From Inonotus obliquus (Eukaryota > Basidiomycota > Agaricomycetes > Hymenochaetales > Hymenochaetaceae): a stretch of 64,000 nucleotides of DNA. Location of the stretch: assembly GCA_032164295.1 (NCBI GenBank), contig JAJHTX010000003.1, positions 2,790,001 through 2,854,000 of the forward strand. The letters are read 5' to 3'. The translations under genes were made by a program, and so were the position numbers. Shown here one piece after another: positions 60,724-64,000 of this stretch; positions within the stretch are counted from its first letter, which is position 1, and every line of letters starts with the position of its first letter. The notes beneath the pieces are model-generated. The model saw nothing but the letters and a program-made list of their open reading frames with translations, searched no databases and was not told where the DNA came from.

Positions 60724-62526
60724 ATGCAGAACGAGCTTAAAGAGGTGATTCTACACCACTACATCAACAAATCTTGTATAATTCGACGCTAACGACACTC
60801 TCAGCTTTTGCCGTTTCTTCACGACAGAAACCCTCAAGTCCGCCAAATTGCGCTGACAAATCTACTTGGACATACCGCTAAAGGGTCACAAAATAGAGAC
60901 ATATTCTTTGCAGGAATAGGAGGAGGAGGAATCAGAAGCTCTGCTGAGAATGAATGTATCCGCGATTTGAAGCTGTTATGTCGGGATCAGCTGGTGCTTC
61001 TGCGCATATATTCGTCCTTTGCTTATTGCTCACTATCGACTGAAGGCCATAGCTCACGATGCTTTCCGGGCGTTGGTCAACCTCTCGGATAACTCACTTC
61101 TAGGACCTTCGTTATCCGAGTCCAGCTTTTTGACGTTTCTTGTCTCTTATATACTCGTCTGTCAACTTCGTCTCTATCTCCCCTCGAAATTGAAACTGAT
61201 TTCCCCAGAACCCATCCTCCATCCTCGCAGACCTTGCTTCAATGCTTCTATCGAATATAACATCCTCATCATCCGCATGTTCTTCTTTGATACCGTTAAA
61301 AGTACCTGTCGTTCCCGCCCCCTCTCTAAACCCTCCTTATTACGCCTTGGAATCCCGGAGCGGAACGAATACATCTCCCTCTCCGTCACCCTCTGGAGAG
61401 ACGAAGGAGGTATTGGCACTACCATTGCTAGTGGAAGCATTCGTACAAGCTGCAAAGGTTGGCACATCATCGGGACAGATCACTCGAAAGGGCGATCTCC
61501 ACTTCCTTGCTAGTGTCTTTGCCAATATTACCATGGTTCGTGGCAGCTAAAGCTCACTCAGAGACTAGTTGGGATACTGATTATTCCGTTCACCAAGTAA
61601 GGCACCTACAGGTCGGACATTCTTCCTCACGCCGAGGCCAACAGACGTTTTCTCGACAAGGGGAAAGGGTGGGCTTGAGTACCCTCTGTCTCTGCTCGTT
61701 GTCTTCACGGAACATCCGGATACAATCCGGCGCGGTGGAGTTGCCTCGACGATAAAGTAAGAATGGGTAGTCGATATGGTGCAAGCTTCAGGGGTCATCT
61801 AACTTCTTGTAACTGGCAGACACTGTGCGTTCCACGTACCGGCACATAAGGCAATTCTGTTCCCCGATACAGAATTTGTCGCCGTCCCGCCGTCCACTAT
61901 GACTGCTCCTGGTATAAACGCGTTACCATACATTCTATTACCTCTGGCCGGTCCTGAGGAGTATGACCTGGAGGTGCACACCTTCTTAACCTATCATCAT
62001 TCTCTTCGTTTGACTGAACACTCTAATACCTTCCAGGATCAGGAAAAGCTTCATCCCGCACTTCAGTTGCTCCCTGACACGAAGAAGCGCGAACCGGACG
62101 AAGTTCTTCGTCTGATGTTTGTAGAGGCTTTACTCCTTCTTTCTACAACAAGATCTGGAAGGGAATATTTACGCAAGAATGGCGTATACGAGATTATTCG
62201 TACTTTGCATCTCGCAGAGAAAAACGAAGACGTATGTTGGATCTTTCGTTTGCTATAGTTTATTACGTTCCGATCAATTCCCATGATGACAGGTATGCGA
62301 AAGCATCGAAAGGCTGGTAATTCTGCTGAAAGGGGAGGAGAATTCCGTTGAAGAGGCGGAAGGAGATGGGTGGGATCACAGCAGGCTAGGAGTAGGTGAG
62401 GAGGAGGGACAGGGTGGATCACTCGTTCAGAACCATGCTAAGGCTTCCGGGGGTATCGGTGGGAATTCTCCAGTCACTTCGACAATAGAAGAAGATTTGG
62501 ACGATGACAAAATCGTGGAGGTGTAA
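60724..62526 (+). CDS. HGH1: HGH1, eEF2-folding cochaperone
   Basis: ATG 60724; a 7-codon first exon (MQNELKE) joins to LLPFLHDRNPQVRQIALTNL after an intron ending at about 60804. Armadillo-type helical repeats continue: LKLLCRDQL|AIAHDAFRALVNLSDN, PSLSESSFLTFLVSYIL, NPSSILADLASMLLSNITSS, then HFLASVFANITMV, LVVFTEHPDTIRRGGVASTI, PYILLPLAGPEEYDLE, REPDEVLRLMFVEALLLLST and YLRKNGVYEIIRTLH. This is the full HGH1 order, with about seven introns. HGH1 bridges the CCT chaperonin and eEF2 during folding of the translation factor. The C-terminal tail is acidic, ending DDDKIVEV. Confidence 0.88.
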
Positions 62527-62689
62527 TATAGACACAGACAGCCTATCGGCACACAATACGACAAGGCATTGCAAGCTGCCGCGTGACATTGGAGCACAAC
62601 ACTCAAAGGGAAAACATCTTTCATCTTGTACCCAGACGCGTAAATTTAAAAAGGACGATGCTTTCGGAAAGAGTTCACTTCAAGAGCAG

Positions 62690-63217
62690 AAGCTAGACGT
62701 GGGATACTTGGTGGATGAAGCATAACTCTTGTTCCCGTTGCAGAAAGTGGTGAACTCTTGCACACGGCTTTCCATGGAAGTGAGATTGACAATCTGTTTC
62801 TCGGCAAGAAGCTGAATAGCTTTGCGGACCTAGACGAGGCATTCGCCCGAGGCTGCGCCTTCGGGGACTGGGACTTGACTGAGGGTGTCCCGGAGGGTCT
62901 CAGGGGAAAGAGTGCCACGGGAGGCGTCGCGAATCTTCAGGAGAGACGTGAGAGTGACTGATCCCTCAATCTTCTGCGTCCTAAACTCGAAGGCCCATTG
63001 GCCGGACTTTGTCGTGATGTGTGCAATCTTTCCGGAATCGAACTATGTGGCGAGAAAGATGGCAACGTGCGGATCGCCCACCTGGGCATATCCAGCAAGA
63101 TAGAGATGACTTGACTTAAGTAAAGGAGTTGAGGATGCTTGAGGGGCTCGAACTTGGTCCCGGGGGATATCAGCAAAACGGGTGGGCTTTAAACATGGAA
63201 GGTGAGTCTGCTCCTCG
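62690..63217 (-). pseudogene. Unidentified minus-strand coding trace with two stops
   Basis: One minus-strand frame reads as protein-like for about 175 codons, including KIAHITTKSGQWAFEFRTQ, SVTLTSLLKIRDASRGTLSP, ETLRDTLSQVPVPEGAASGE and VRKAIQLLAEKQIVNLTSM, with two in-frame TAG codons (about 63037 and 62833). No start is seen. It may be a decayed gene or one with introns that I did not place. No family is recognised. Confidence 0.3.
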
Positions 63218-63823
63218 ACCGACTCTCAACAAGGGAGCCAAAGGAGTCAAGACGGAGGTGAAAGCGATAGACGGCGTGATCATTACTATTGTTCTTTATC
63301 CGCTAGGGATGGAGGTATTTGGGGGGCCAATAAGGGGAGCTGAGCACCGGGAAAACGGCACATGAGAAAGACGCTGATACCATTCTTAATCCAGAGGTCT
63401 GAACGAGATGTGCACTTACTACGAATTGCGCGAACAAATCTATGTCGTGCACGTTCGTTCCCACGCAAACAAGGTACCATAAGCAATTGAAAGAAACAAC
63501 TGAGTACAGTGATTGCCGGAGTTGCACTGTCGCCTAGTTTATTGTTTCGCTATCCATCGGAGTCATGATCATGATCAGTTCAAACAGAAGGACGAAAACA
63601 AGACAAAAAAGGCGCCAATTACTTATTCACACACAAGGCGTTTTCTTGTTTCGTTTCCCTTTTTGAATCCCCTTTATTACACTCCTTTTGAGGATAACCC
63701 TATGTCAGGATTTCCCCCGATAACTACGAGATGACATGACCTCGAGTTTCGGCCCCGGAGACCAAAGCGAACACAATACTCATGCGCTTATACATGTCAG
63801 AGCCAGAATTTCGGAGGAGGTTC

Positions 63824-63859
63824 CTAGTCCATTTTGGAGCACTAGTCCATTTTGGAGCA
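63824..63859. repeat. Perfect 18-bp tandem duplication
   Basis: ctagtccattttggagca occurs twice in a row without mismatch. Confidence 0.9.
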
Positions 63860-64000
63860 CAAAAAGAGAATGACTCAGATTCAGCTCTACACAAAATAAG
63901 AAAGAAATGACTCAATTTAGGATCTGCACAAGATAAACTTGATGCTCCCTTTGTGTTCTCTAGGTTGTCGCCGTATATAACAACAAGGCCACGTCTGCAA

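Larger units (their letters stand above)
62527..64000. other. Right end of window; unresolved coding traces, no firm gene
   Basis: The stretch holds an unidentified minus-strand coding trace (62690-63217) and a perfect tandem repeat (63824-63859). The remaining DNA shows no recognised gene. Confidence 0.3.

Overview
The window looks like nuclear DNA from a filamentous basidiomycete, most likely an agaricomycete. Genes are dense and split by many GT-AG introns of roughly 40-80 nt. The proteins include families I know from basidiomycetes (LYC1 acetyltransferase, fungal SPT20, a single-finger GATA factor, Crinkler-kinase fusions). I cannot name the species. All identifications are by eye, and splice sites were set by reading frame and homology, so internal boundaries are approximate unless stated.

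Left part (1-26 kb) is mixed. An alpha/beta hydrolase (385-1626) is followed by a nest of mobile elements. A short LINE-derived unit (2683-3793) abuts a long non-LTR retrotransposon (3794-14288). Its second ORF is broken twice: by a 1278-bp repeat with a clean 4-bp target duplication (6284-7561), and by an approximately 3.1-kb insert of unknown type carrying two divergent ORFs (about 8506-11590). Then come a Crinkler-like gene with a kinase-fold C-terminus (14980-17011), a leucine-rich-repeat gene (18437-20313), and a decayed member of a large agaricomycete transposase-like family on the minus strand (21039-25492). The latter is interrupted by a second copy of the 1.28-kb repeat and contains two introns with almost the same sequence.

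Middle (26-42 kb) is housekeeping: a tandem pair of dienelactone hydrolases, a short-chain dehydrogenase, a monothiol glutaredoxin (GRX5 type), an EMB8/YheT-type hydrolase, LYC1, a very large Mus7/MMS22-like repair protein divergent from LYC1, and a small secreted, probably GPI-anchored protein.

At 42433-44551 lies a hAT-like non-autonomous element with exact 8-bp target duplication and 17-bp inverted ends. It has captured an intron-containing fragment of a USP7/Ubp15-type deubiquitinase gene.

Right part (45-64 kb): a DUF1295 steroid-reductase-like membrane protein, an ADF-homology plus PH protein (actin), DED1/DDX3 RNA helicase, a conserved basidiomycete protein of unknown role, a GATA factor, SPT20 (SAGA) divergent from HGH1 (eEF2 folding chaperone), and two stretches with unresolved coding traces (56.3-58.1 and 62.5-64 kb). 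The housekeeping genes are independent transcription units; the only shared control regions suggested by layout are the short divergent promoters LYC1/MMS22-like and SPT20/HGH1.
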